Below are positions 49,830-62,036 of a stretch of DNA of 64,000 nt, piece after piece. Position 1 is the first letter of the stretch, and each line of letters opens with the position of its first letter. This DNA comes from Strongyloides papillosus (Eukaryota > Nematoda > Chromadorea > Rhabditida > Strongyloididae). The position numbers and the translations under genes were made by a program. A model generated the notes under the pieces. That model was not told the DNA's origin. It ran no database searches and was given only the letters and a program-made list of their open reading frames with translations. The DNA is taken from NCBI GenBank assembly GCA_005656395.1, contig SRSI01000010.1:2480001-2544000 (forward strand), written 5' to 3'.

Positions 49830-52800
49830 GTTCTGTCTTTTTCTATAATAAAAAAATTTAAAGAAATTACCAAATATTCAATTAACAATCGTATTTTTGT
49901 GAAAAAGTAAATTATCGGTGAAAAAAATAAAAATATATTTCCCAATATAAAAAGATACGGAAGGTAATTAAAAATACAACATCATTTTATAATATCCAAT
50001 AAATATTTATTAATAATTTTTCAAATAAAATTAAAAAGTAGCAAAAAATTTCATTTCAATAAACGATCATTTCCTATACAACAATATATAATAAGGAACG
50101 ATTATCCTCCCACAAAATAGATACATTCATTATAATACATTGGAGAGGCGTGACATACGGTAATATATTTATAACTGAACTGTTAAACAGTTACAGTCTC
50201 TAGCTCTATTACTCTCAAAAAAAAATAAATTTTTTGTCTACAGCTATATTTGGGGGATTATATTGGAAATAGGAAAGAAGATGTATAAATATTGTATACA
50301 ATCATCTTTTCATTGTCAAAATTGTTATAATAGCATTATTATATTGTTAAAAAGTGATGTTAGATTATATTTAAAAAATAAAAGAAGTACAATTGCGCAA
50401 TTGTTGATAGTTTTATAAAACATTAATAATATATTTATGGAGAGAAGGGTAAAAATATATCAAAAATTGATAGCTAACACTATTTGAATTAAATACAATA
50501 AAAATAAATTTGGAGGAGAAGAAGAATACTTTAAGATATAGCGATGTCGTAACAGTTTTTTTTTTATTGAATAGATAATTGGAGAACATATATGTATATA
50601 TAGAGTTGATATGAATGAATGGATCAAAAAAAAGTGGATAGCTATAATTGCCTGTAAAAAAAAAGCGTTTATAATATTAATGATAAAAAAGGTAGAAGGG
50701 TAAAGGTAAAAGAGATATTTATGCTTTAAGATAAATACTACCAATTAAAAGAGTAAAGAACGGTTTGGAGAACTCCTTCTTTTATTTTATTAGGGTATTA
50801 CTACTATGATAGGTAATGGATCATTGTAAATAAAATAATTTGTTTCAAAATGATACAATATTTTATTGTATTTGTATAATGTAGATAGGTGTAAAGAAAA
50901 TTATTAATAAGAATAATAATTATTATTATAACCTATCTATATATATTTATTTTATCAATGTTTTGGAATTATGAAGAAAAATAAAAGAAAATTCAAGGTC
51001 AAAATATTTCTGGATATTAGTTATGTGAGGTAAAAAAGATAATTTCTTTACAGTTTTCTTAAGTTTTCTTTATAAAAATGTGATCTAATAACTTTTAGAG
51101 GTATAGAAAAAAGTTTTTCTCATACCAAAACAATAGAATCTTTTATTAGGTGTTGTGTTAATTAATGTAAGGACATAAAAGGATAGCTCAGGCCAAAGGA
51201 GTGTTAAGTTGATAGGACAAGGTCGGAGGATGATTTGAATAAAAAGAGGTATCTTAACAAAAGATGTAGTTACTTATTATTAAAATAAGAATATGGCTTT
51301 AGAAAAAAGAAATTTATACAAATATATTATATATATATGAAATTGGTATTAATGGTAGTAGTTAAGTGATTGTCGGTAGTAGAGTTTATAAAATTAGGTA
51401 GAGGTCCTGAATAAAGTAATTTTTGTATTATCTCTTTATAATTGTTACTTTCTTATAACCTTCCTCAAAAATTTCTAATACTTCTTGTCATGTTAAATAA
51501 AAAAAATTGATGAAATGTATGTTAAAACAAATATATATATAGATGAATGAATATCCGTTCCATAAATAAAAATACTAACGGCTCCAAACCGGGCCATTAT
51601 TACATAAAAGAAATTAAGAAGTCAAGAAGAAAATTGATGAGGTGAGACATGCAATTGAATGATTACCTCAAAGATTGATATTTGATTATGTCGGTAAAGA
51701 AATGAAATAAATTGCTGTATTGGAGGTAAAGAAAGCTAGGTTGATGGGTAAAATCATTTTCCATGTAACTTTATGATCATCTAATAAAATAAATATATAA
51801 AAAAAGAAGTTTGGCATGATTATTTGAAAGTGTAGGTTAAGATTAAAAATAATATTTAGAAATAATAGGCTAAAATAAAATAAAGATATATTTATAATTG
51901 ATATGATAACTAGTTCGAAAATAACATCAAATAAATGTCCTGTTATCTGTAAATTTAGGGAAAAAAATGTTGCAAAAAATTAAAGGTTGAATTAAGTATG
52001 GATTATGTTTATGTAGTGATTTTAATAATCTTCCTTTACAAATTATCATTACATCTACCTTACCTGTCCTTGATAAATTTCTTAAAAATATAAAAATTGA
52101 ATAGAGGGCTTAACGGAAGAAGTAACAGAGACAATTAATATGTATCACCAATGAATTACACTAACTCCACCTTATTAGCATTTAATTAAAAGTGAAAAAA
52201 AAGATCTAATTGACATGTAAGATGTCATAAAAATTTTCTTAAAATATTACCACTAGTAGATTTAGATATAGTAATTAGTAAGTTTAAATAAAATACAATA
52301 GTTTTTAAAACATATTTTATATTACCTTGAAAGTGATAATTGTAAGGAAATGGAAATGTCAAAATATTTATATAATAGAGGTAAAATAATGATTAGAAAA
52401 TAATAAAGTGATGATTGTTAGCTGGTTGTTAAAAGATTTATGATACTTAATTTTAATCTAACTTCATGAATATAAAATAAAATGCCATTCTAAGTGGTTA
52501 TTTTAGGATAATTGTTGTATCTTGAATATAATTAAACTTTATTGTCCATTTAAATTTGATTTTACAAAAAAATACATTGAATGGTGATTTTTTTTGATGT
52601 AGAATAAATTATGATTTATATATTAACTGTTGTGGAGTGGAGAGTTGATGAGTTAATAGGGTTGTTATTAGTTATTAAAATTGAAATATATACACTTCTT
52701 AATACAGGAATTTTTCCATCTATCCATTGACAAAAAAGAAAAGAAAATAAAATTTTTTAATTAAACAATTTTGTTTTGATATATATATTGAGATAATATT

Positions 52801-54390
52801 AATCTTTAATAAATAAAAATGTCAATTTTCATGTATTTATCGTGATTGACAATTTGGATCAAATTACCTTCAGTAATTATATCACACTTCAGAAATCATA
52901 AGAAGCCATAAAATAACCATAATATTTGCTTTATTGTTACTAATATTAAGAAAAGGAAGCAGTTTCAAAAGTTTAATGTTATCATAAATGACAGCCTCAT
53001 AAAATCATGTGCAATTATAATAATGTATAAAGATATTAATGGAAAAAAAAGTTGTAACAACTGGCCGATGTTTTAGTATTGAAAAGAGAATGAATGTGTA
53101 AGGTAATAATAAATAGTAAAAAGGTAAAAAAATAAAGAAAAACGTACCTTTTGTTTCAAAACCTCTTTGATGACATCTTTTTATTATTATCATCAAAATT
53201 GTTGTTTGAATATTTTACCTTACAATTAATTTAATTTTATTTTATATTTAGGAAAAAAAATTTATGGCAACTTCCTGTGGTCTGTGGCGCCTCATCTCAT
53301 GTATCAGATCGTAAAATCTTATTCAATTATAGTATATACATATGTATTATTTACATTAAAATAATGATTATTATAATAAAAGTTGTCAAAGTTTTTAACA
53401 CTTAATAACCTTTAAGCTGATGATGGTTGACAAAAAAGTCATTAATTCAATTAATTTTTATTAATAATGGTGTCATACAAAAAGTAGACATCCATAAAAT
53501 ATATGTATATATAAATATAAATACTATTATTATTATTATTTTATTATCCGATTTTTATAAATAATATTATAAAAATAAAGTTTAAAATAATTTGTCATTG
53601 GTAATATATAATTAAAATTGAAAGAAAAATTTGGTTAAATAAATAATTACAGTGTCCTCCTTATATTGAACAATTTGGATATATAGTTTATCAAGTAGAC
53701 CAAAAAGATATATTTTCCTTATACGTGTTGTTAAAATGATAGTGTATATTTAAAGTACATCTTAGGTATATATAATATTTTGCATTATAAATGTATAAAG
53801 TTACTTGAAAGATAAAATTTATAATTAATTATGTGTAAAGTTGTTGGAACATTAATTTTCTTCCAGACGTTATTATATTGAAATCAAAATATTGTTTATA
53901 TTTTGTTCACACTCATATTTACATAATCTCCTTCAAATCTTCTTATTAGATAAGATATAACTTAAAAAATAATAATAAATAGACATATTTCTTTATAATT
54001 GAATATATTTTTATATTTGAGATAATACAACTTTATAAATTAAAACTTTCTTATCCTTATCATTCTCTTTTTATTATCACCATGGTAATGAATTCGAAAT
54101 CCTTATCATTTTCAAAAATGACTTATATGACATCTGATATCCTTATAAAAGCGTCATCAAATTTTTTTCTAATAGTCTTTCTCATTATAAGAGAGTATAC
54201 TGATTGAAAATATAATAATATATATTTCTGAATGTGGTAAATGTTTTTATTCCAAATTACTTCCTTTCTATAACTGTAATTTTTTTTTCATTTAAGCTAA
54301 ACAAGTAAAAAAATAACAAAGTTTCTCAGTGTTGGGTTAAAATAAATTCACGTATTTATATATAGATAGTTAAAAAAAGGAGTCCAAAAA
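49830..54390. other. 4.5-kb non-coding region between OVO-like and ankyrin genes
   Basis: Head-to-head spacer. AT-rich with no reliable gene. A short GC-richer block lies at about 53263-53320, and a good GTACGT donor (minus strand) at about 53143-53148 follows a short open frame. Together these may be a promoter and a 5' leader exon of the OVO-like gene. Frames such as 50460-50744 have only hydrophobic AT-codon composition and were rejected. Confidence 0.45.
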
Positions 54391-57300
54391 ATGAAAGTAT
54401 CATTAAGAAGAGAAATGAGCATCAAAGGTTAACTTTTTTTTCATTGATCTATATTTACTAATGCTTTAATTATTAATTTAGGAATTAAAAGTGAAGCAAG
54501 TAACATTAATTATTGGTTGATATCTGGTGAAATTAATAAACTCGAAAATTTGGTATTACGTGGTGAGGCACATTTACTTGATGGTAAAGAATCATCTAAC
54601 ATAAGATCAAGGGAATTTTTAAGAATACTACCAGAGTATAAAAGAAAAATATCAAAATTATTAGAGGCAGTTTGTATAGGTGACATTGAAAGCGTTCAAG
54701 AACACATTAGATATAGAAAATGTATTCAAGCTAGGCATCCATTTACCATGTGTAGTACATTAGCACTAGCTGTAATTCATAATCACCCAAATGTTGTCTT
54801 ACTATTACTATCTCATCCATTAGTATCAATAAATTCAAAGGATGTTGAATCAAGAGTTCCATTACATTATGCTGCGGCAATATATGGAATGGATGGTGAC
54901 TCAACAATGTATGACATGCTTATAGATCATATGGCAAATGAATCTATTCTAGATGCTGAAGGTTATGCTCCAGATAATTATAAAAAAGTTCCGGAATTAA
55001 TAGATATGAAACAGATACGAGGTTTAAATAGATGTAAGTGATAATAAAAAAATTTGCAAATACTTCTATATTTATTTTTACTAAAAATAATTTGCCAAAA
55101 ACTAATTAATTTTTTTATTAGATCCAATAACTAATGGAGATGAGATAGATCGCTTAATAACAGACCGGAATGCACCTCAATTAGAGGAAATGGTTTTAAA
55201 TGGAGAATGGCATAAAATTGATAATCGTATATTTCCGCCAGGAAGTAGAGACCTTGTAAGAATGTTAAAAGAACTTTTCGTAAGTTAAATCTTATCAATA
55301 ATTTGTAATGTTTTTACTAATATTTAAAATAAGCATGAATCAAAAACACATGTAGTATACTTGTGGTTTTAAATTGCTTCCTTTTAATATTTTTTTTATT
55401 TTAAAAATTTTTCTTTTTTCTTAATATGATACCATTATTATTAAAAAATGATATACAGATGCGTGGAGAAGCAATTCATCAATCTATTATTGATAATGAT
55501 ATACAAACATTTAAACAATTAGTTGATTCATATCAAATGGCCACCTTTCGTAATATTGAAGGGCAGACTCCCCTCCACATGGCTGTAATTTTAAATCGTG
55601 AAGAATTTATTCAGTATCTTTTGATGATATATCCTAAATGTATTTCTGTTGAAAATAAGGTATGTATTAAATGATTATTTTAAATGTGTTTACAGACACA
55701 TGATGTTTGTTATATTCATGGGTGTATTAAAATAATTGATATTTATTAATCATGCAAAAATATTATTTCAGGATGGGAGAACAGCAATGCATTTTGTTCA
55801 TATATGTCATGAAAAGCCGGATATTATAGAGTCACTGGAATCTATTTTGCTTAATAGTGGAGCTCAACCAAATGATACAGCAGATATTGTAAGTTAGAAA
55901 TTTTTAATATATATATTCATCAAAATACCATTTTAATTCAAATATTTTCCATTTTATTTATTGAAAATTTATATTATTATTATTATATACATATATATGT
56001 ATAATATTTTTTATATAGAGTCCTAATAGTATTAAAGCAGAACGAATGATGATTTCACAACAATTAGGAAGAAGGTCTAATTCATTAGGCGATGAAATTA
56101 TCGAAGGTACGTTAATTAAGTAAAAAAAATTAATAAGCCAATTAACACTTTTAAAGATGATAAAGAGACCATTAATCCTGAGATTGAACAAAGAATATTA
56201 TCAATTAATTTTAATAAAAGACAATATAGAGTACTTGAAAATATTAATCATGAAGGTAAAAGTGACCAAATTTGGAAAATAGTTAAAAAACATATAAATA
56301 ATGAAAATTTAATAAAATATATTCACAATTATCGACTTGTACAAAATCGTCTCAATAATGCAATAAAAGCTATAGAAGATAATGATATTCGTAAGATAAG
56401 AAGTATGGTTGATGAAGAACTTGTACAGGCACGAGATAATCGTGGTTTAACCCTTCTACACCATGCAGTATTAAATGAAAAACATGATATTGTTGAATTT
56501 ATTGGTAATAATTTTTCTAAATTTGTAAATACGGTTGATCAGGCTGGTAGAAGTGCTGTTCATTATGCAGCGATTCAACAAAATGCCATATACGATACAC
56601 TTGTTGATAAAGGAGCAGCAATTGATGTCAAAGACAAAGATGGCTTTACAGCACATTACTACAGAGGAAAAGGAGATAGAATTGTAAGACCAATTTCTCC
56701 AAAAAAAGCACCTTCTCTTGAAAGAAAATCAACATTAAATGATGTTCAACATATTATTGATAATGGTATGTTCCTTAAAAATTTTATTACATAAAAATAT
56801 TAGATTTCTACTATAATACATATAAAAAAACATTTCCAACATTTTAAATATGGATCCACCTACTTTTAAAAGGCACCTAAATTTGACATCACCATTCCAC
56901 TGACAATAATCTTATAATTGGTTGGAGAAAAAATAAGAATGAAAAAACTTTTGACACATTTTATAGTATTTGAAAAATATATTTCCTTAATAACAAATAC
57001 TATTTTTAAATTATAATTAAAAGATATGTCAAAAGGAGCGCACTAAAATTGTTTCTTATTTATAATTACTTCATTCTAACCACATAAAAGAGGATGCCGG
57101 TAATTAAAGTATAGTAATTAGTGATATTGAATTTTTTTACAATGGTAGATGTGTCGGAGAAGTTTTAAAATGATATCATTACTTTGGTGTACAAATTATT
57201 GTTTAGATAAAAGGAAATAATTAATAGTGATACGGTATTGTTTTAAGGACATTCTAAGTATAAAAACATACATTAAAATTAAGGGAACTATCATTTTGTA

Positions 57301-59903
57301 TGATTCCTTTTACTTTTAAATTATAATAGAAAACGTATATTTAATGTATGTATTAATTATTTAATATACCAGGGAAAAAATAAATTATGATTAAAATAAT
57401 AAAAAATAAAAGTTCTTATCATTTTATAAATACTACTTTTAAAATATATCATGGTTTATCATGAATACTTCTAATAAATACGTAATAATTTATTACTGAA
57501 ATACTTCAATTGCATGTCTAGATAGCGTGTATTGATAACTATTAGAAGGAAGAAAATATTTACGTTTAATAGGTGTAAAAATGATGATGACTCTTAATTT
57601 TTAGTTATAGTAAAAAATTTATCTTTTAAAGATGGCTCAAAGAAAAATAGTTATTTCTAAAAAAAATCTTTTACGTAATATATCTACTACTAATTTTAAT
57701 GAAACATCTACTTATTTTATTTATTGTAAAGCCTGCAATTTTTTTATTGAAAAATGTCATTGTAGTGGAAATGAAATTAATGAAGAAAGTCATATGATTA
57801 TGGAAATTGAAGGTTTTCAATAAAAATTTTTTTTAATTTTTTAAATTAATAATTTAAATACTTTTTTAGATGCACCATCATCATTACAAATAGATGAATG
57901 GCTAAGTAGAGGTAATGTTGCAGCATTAGAACAAGTTGTTTTAGATGGAAGAGGACATTTACTTGTTGAAAAAAGTTCAATTAATACAATAAGTCAAGAA
58001 TTTTTACAAGGACTATCTCCATATATGTCCAAAATTGCTGCTATCCATAAGGCAGTAGAGGAAGGTGATATAAGGAGAGTTAAAAGTTTAATAGACCGTC
58101 CGCAATTAGCTACAGCACGTGATAGATTTGGTATGTCTGTACTACACAAAGCATTATTACATGGGCAAACAAATACAGTAAGATACTTATTATCTAAATA
58201 TCCACAAATAGTAAATTTAACAGATTATTGTGGAAGAACATGCTTGCATTATGCTGCTGCAGATCCAAATGGTGATCATATGATCAAAGTACTACAAAAA
58301 TTTGGAGGTGACGCCTTTATTGAGGATAAATTTGGTCATACTCCTTTTTATTATCGTACACATGGAAAAAAATTAAATGTCCTTAGTCTTAAAGATAATG
58401 CTGTTATTAATCAATTAATAACAGGACAATTAAATAGACCATTACTACAAGACTTAGAAGAAGATATTTCTGATTGGATTCATACAGGAAATATTGGAAA
58501 ATTAGAAGAACTTGTATTAAATGGTTATGCTGAATTATTGTTAGGAAGAACAGCACAAGTTAATGATGCTGATTCTATGTCCTTCTTAGAAGTTCTTCCA
58601 CAATATCAAGCTAAAATTAATTCAATACATAAAGCAGTAGAACAAGGAAATCTTAGAGCAGTTAAATTACTAACTGATAGAAAAAAACTTGCTTTATGTA
58701 GAGATTGTAATGGATTAACACCATTACATAAAGCAATTGTATTCAATAAAATTGATATAGCAAAATATTTGCTTAGAAATTATCCACAGACGGTTAATGC
58801 TATGGATCAAAATAAAAGAACACCATTACATTATAGTGCTGCTATGAGAGATGGTGGATATCTTTATAAATTAATGAGAAAAGTTGGAGCAGATCCAAAT
58901 ATTTTTGATTGTAATGGGAGACCAGCAAAATATTATCTACGATATCCTGGTGAAATTGATTTAGGAAAGAATGAGAATGGATACAAAAGAGGCACTCAAA
59001 CAAGTTTTACATAATAGAGTTGCACCAAGCTACTTAGAATCAAATATCCAACAATGGATTAGAGAATCCAATATTCCAAAGTTAGAACAACTAGTATTAT
59101 CTGGTTGTGGTGATTTACTTGCTGGTAAAACATCAAATAATCCCGAAACACAAATATTTTTAGAAGAATTACCTAATGTTCTTGATACAATTGAACATAT
59201 ACATAAAGCTATTAAAGAAGGTGATATTGATAAAGTAAAAACTATAATGACAACAAAAAAACTAGCTTTAGCTAGAGATAAAAATGGATGTACACCATTA
59301 CATACAGCTATTGTTTATGAAAGAACTGATATTATACGTTTTATAGCATCAGCTTTTACATCAGTTCTTAATGCCCCAGATTACAATAAAAGAACACCAA
59401 TGCATTATGCTGCTGCAGCAAAAGATGGTGGTCATTATTTAAAAATTCTTACAAAAGCTGGTGCTGATCCAATGGCAGTTGATAATGAAGGTAGAACTCC
59501 TGATTATTATAGAAGGAATACTGTTTTTGATTTAAAAATGTTAAAAGAAAGAGATCATGAAAATGATATTTTCGATGATGATTTAATAATTGCTGATGTA
59601 CCAAGAGTTGATGAAGCACCAAGTCCAGAATACTTTTCTGATGGTAGTAGTCAGCCAGCTTCACCAAAATTGGATGATGACGATGAAATTGATAGGCAAA
59701 GGTATGAAAAATTCATGCAGGAGAGATTAGATATGCCTACTTCAGATAGTGGTTTATATTTAGCTAGAACAGTAGCACCAGTTCTGACAAAGGCATTAGC
59801 AGAAGTATTACTTAAAAGACCAGCTGATCCAATAAATTTTATTTCAGAATGGTTAATAAAGTATAATGATGAGACAGATGATATGACAAGTGGTAGTATT
59901 TAG
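54391..59903 (+). CDS. Long ankyrin-repeat protein with C-terminal Dpy-30-like docking motif
   Basis: Eight exons: 54391-54427, 54482-55033, 55122-55279, 55459-55659, 55772-55888, 56019-56106, 56157-56765 and 57870-59903; phases agree. The protein (about 1264 aa) repeats a ~140-residue module: a lead-in of the type W-I-x-x-G-N-I-x-K-L-E-E-L-V-L-x-G, F-L-E-x-L-P, then ankyrin repeats with I-H-K-A-V-E-x-G-D, T-P-L-H-K-A, R-T-P-L-H-Y-A-A-A and G-R-x-P-x-Y-Y. The last ~45 residues (Y-L-A-R-T-V-A-P-V-L-T-K-A-L-A-E-V-L...R-P-A-D-P-I-N-F-I-S-E-W-L) match the Dpy-30/RII-like dimerisation-docking motif. In exon 8 the frame changes by +1 just before 58971: coding similarity runs in one frame to about 58960 and continues in the other, so one extra base is present. 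A scaffold role is inferred. No named orthologue is claimed. Confidence 0.75.
56766..57631 (+). other. Intron 7 / presumed internal promoter region of the ankyrin gene
   Basis: 866 bp of AT-rich non-coding DNA between exon 7 and the alternative first exon, far longer than the other introns of this gene. It fits an internal promoter. No distinct motif was singled out. Confidence 0.4.
57632..57812 (+). CDS. Alternative first exon of the ankyrin/Dpy-30 gene
   Basis: ATG at 57632 opens 60 codons plus one base, ending at a GT (GTTTTC) at 57813 in the same phase (1) as exon 7 at 56765. Both join to exon 8 at 57870. It encodes a unique N-terminus with Cys pairs (Y-C-K-A-C, C-H-C-S-G) that may bind zinc. 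The donor is weaker than others in the window. If used, it gives a shorter isoform holding the last three modules and the Dpy-30-like tail, driven from a promoter within 56766-57631. Confidence 0.5.
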
Positions 59904-60006
59904 GAGTAAAAAAAATTACCATACAGTTCGATTTATAATACAAATTTTTTGACTGTATTTTTGTAATAAATTTTGTTTTAATCCTTTATATTTTTTATTT
60001 TTCATT

Positions 60007-61629
60007 ATGTCTTTTTGTGGATTAAATAAAAAGAAGTGCCCTGCACTGCTTCCACCTAGTGCGATGCCTTCTGCACTTGATGCACTTTATGAATACTATC
60101 TTAATAAAGTGAGACCAGTTGAAGAGATAACGTCTTTTAATAAAATTACAACTCCGGGATTTACAAAAAGTGAACTTACAGGAAAACCAACCATACTTTT
60201 TCTTGGACCATATTCTACAGGAAAAACAACTATGATTAATTATATTATAAATAATGTATATAAAGGATCAAAAATAGGTCCAGAACCGACAACAGAAAAT
60301 TTTACTGTTTTAACGTATGGGGATGAAGAAAAAATTATTGATTCAAATACAATAATATGTATGCAAGACTACCAATTTAGACAAGTTGAATCATTTGGTC
60401 AACAATTTTTAAATAAATTCCAACAAGTTGAAGTTCCATCAGAGATTTTAAAAAGTGTTAATATAATTGATACACCTGGAATATATGAAAATACAGATGA
60501 AGAAGGGACAGGAGTTGGATATCAATATAATAAAGTATTGCGTTATTTTTGTCAACGTGTTGAAATGATTGTTGTTCTATTTGATGTTAATAGATTAGGC
60601 AGTTGTGTTCCTAAAATAATGAAACTTCTTGAACCATTTAAAGAAAAAATTAAAGTTATATTAAATAAATCTGATACCATTTCACCGGATAGTCTTTTAA
60701 AAGTACGTGAAAATTTGCTATGGCAACTTGCTAAAGTTATAAATAGTTATGATATTGTTAATTTATATTATGGTTCATACTGGAATTATGATTACGATGA
60801 AACTTTTATGACAACTATTATTAAAAAAGATCAAAAAGAATTTGAAAAAGATATTAATGAATTTGCAAAACACTTTAAGAATACCAGAATTGGACAAATA
60901 CAAAAAAGAGCCAGAAAAATTCGTTTTTACTACCATCTTCATTCATTATTTTTAAAGAAACACTTTAGAATCAAACATAAAAAAGATTGGGCGAAAAAAG
61001 TTACAGCAGCTGAATTTAAAAATATTGCTAAAATTCTTGTTGATACTCAAATAACTACAGAATGTAATATTCCACCAGTTGAAGAATGGACTAGTGGTGT
61101 AAAAAAACTTAATGATTTAAAATCGTGGAAAACTGTAGATAAAATTTTAGATTCTCAATTGGAGGAATTTATAAATAAAGATTTAAATTCAATAATACTT
61201 TGTGCAAATCAAGAAAAAGCCCCAGAATGGAATTTGATGTTGAATAGACCTAGAATTCGCAAACATCAATATGATTCGATTGAGAAGAAAAACAATGTAG
61301 AACACAAAAAAGATCCCCTACAAGTTGATTTAAAAAACAAAAACATCACAAAAGAAGTTACTCCTCCTATACCACCATTAAATAATAATATGGGTATTCC
61401 AAATGATGGAGCAGCTAAAATAAAACTTTCAACAGATGGTATATCAATTCCAAAAAATATCTTACCTGAGAAAACATCAACTACATCAACAAAATCTCGT
61501 TCAAAGAAAACGAAAAATGAATTTAAAAGTCCTATGGATACACAATTAGATACGCCTAACAAGACTACAGGAACAAGCAAAAAAAATATTAATAGTGTTG
61601 CTACTCAACCATTAACTCAACCACTCTAA
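60007..61629 (+). CDS. EHD-like dynamin-family GTPase lacking the EH domain
   Basis: Single exon, 540 aa, starting 104 bp after the ankyrin gene stop. GTPase motifs are in order: P-loop G-P-Y-S-T-G-K-T-T (67-75), G-P-E-P-T-T (about 91-96), D-T-P-G (155-158) and N-K-S-D (220-223). The EHD signature Y-N-K-V-L-R-Y-F-x-Q-R-V-E-x-I-V-V-L-F-D and the helical region after I-x-N-x-x-D-I-V-x-x-Y-x-G-S-Y-W are present. EHD/RME-1 ATPases remodel endosomal membranes and end in an EH domain that binds N-P-F motifs. Here the region after about residue 420 is instead a low-complexity Lys/Thr/Ser/Pro tail with no EF-hand loop. The protein is therefore a divergent EHD or sarcalumenin-like paralogue that may bind membranes but not N-P-F partners (inference). 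Confidence 0.82.
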   Translation: MSFCGLNKKKCPALLPPSAMPSALDALYEYYLNKVRPVEEITSFNKITTPGFTKSELTGKPTILFLGPYSTGKTTMINYIINNVYKGSKIGPEPTTENFTVLTYGDEEKIIDSNTIICMQDYQFRQVESFGQQFLNKFQQVEVPSEILKSVNIIDTPGIYENTDEEGTGVGYQYNKVLRYFCQRVEMIVVLFDVNRLGSCVPKIMKLLEPFKEKIKVILNKSDTISPDSLLKVRENLLWQLAKVINSYDIVNLYYGSYWNYDYDETFMTTIIKKDQKEFEKDINEFAKHFKNTRIGQIQKRARKIRFYYHLHSLFLKKHFRIKHKKDWAKKVTAAEFKNIAKILVDTQITTECNIPPVEEWTSGVKKLNDLKSWKTVDKILDSQLEEFINKDLNSIILCANQEKAPEWNLMLNRPRIRKHQYDSIEKKNNVEHKKDPLQVDLKNKNITKEVTPPIPPLNNNMGIPNDGAAKIKLSTDGISIPKNILPEKTSTTSTKSRSKKTKNEFKSPMDTQLDTPNKTTGTSKKNINSVATQPLTQPL

Positions 61630-62036
61630 TCGGAAATAATTTATTAATCTTCATACTATTATCATCATAAAACTAAAACAATTAAGTGACAATGTTATTT
61701 CAATTAATTAAATGTATACATAAAATGATATAAGTAACACTTTTTTTTTAATTTAAATAGTAAGTAAATACTTTTATATTGAATGTTAATATTATTTAAA
61801 ATTTATAAAATATAATAATATAGCATTGATTATTGGGGTGAAAATTATAGATAATTGCACCAAACAAATTATTTCTTCTAGATACGTATATGCAAACTCA
61901 TCAGAAAATAATTTTTTGCATATTATAATCAAAATAAACTGATTATATGAAATAATATTACAATTTTGACAATATAAATTATATATTTTATTTAATCATA
62001 ATAGTGGTTTTTCATATGTAGCATATTGGTTCAACT
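61630..62036. other. Intergenic, AT-rich
   Basis: About 400 bp between the EHD-like gene and the PP1-like gene. Presumed 3' UTR and promoter; nothing distinct. Confidence 0.5.

Noticed and set aside
50460..50744. 94-codon hydrophobic frame upstream of the OVO-like gene
   Set aside because: Composition artefact; no topology or splice support.
53005..53196. 63-codon frame as a coding first exon of the OVO-like gene
   Set aside because: Splicing to the OVO acceptor puts it out of frame; at most a leader with an upstream ORF.
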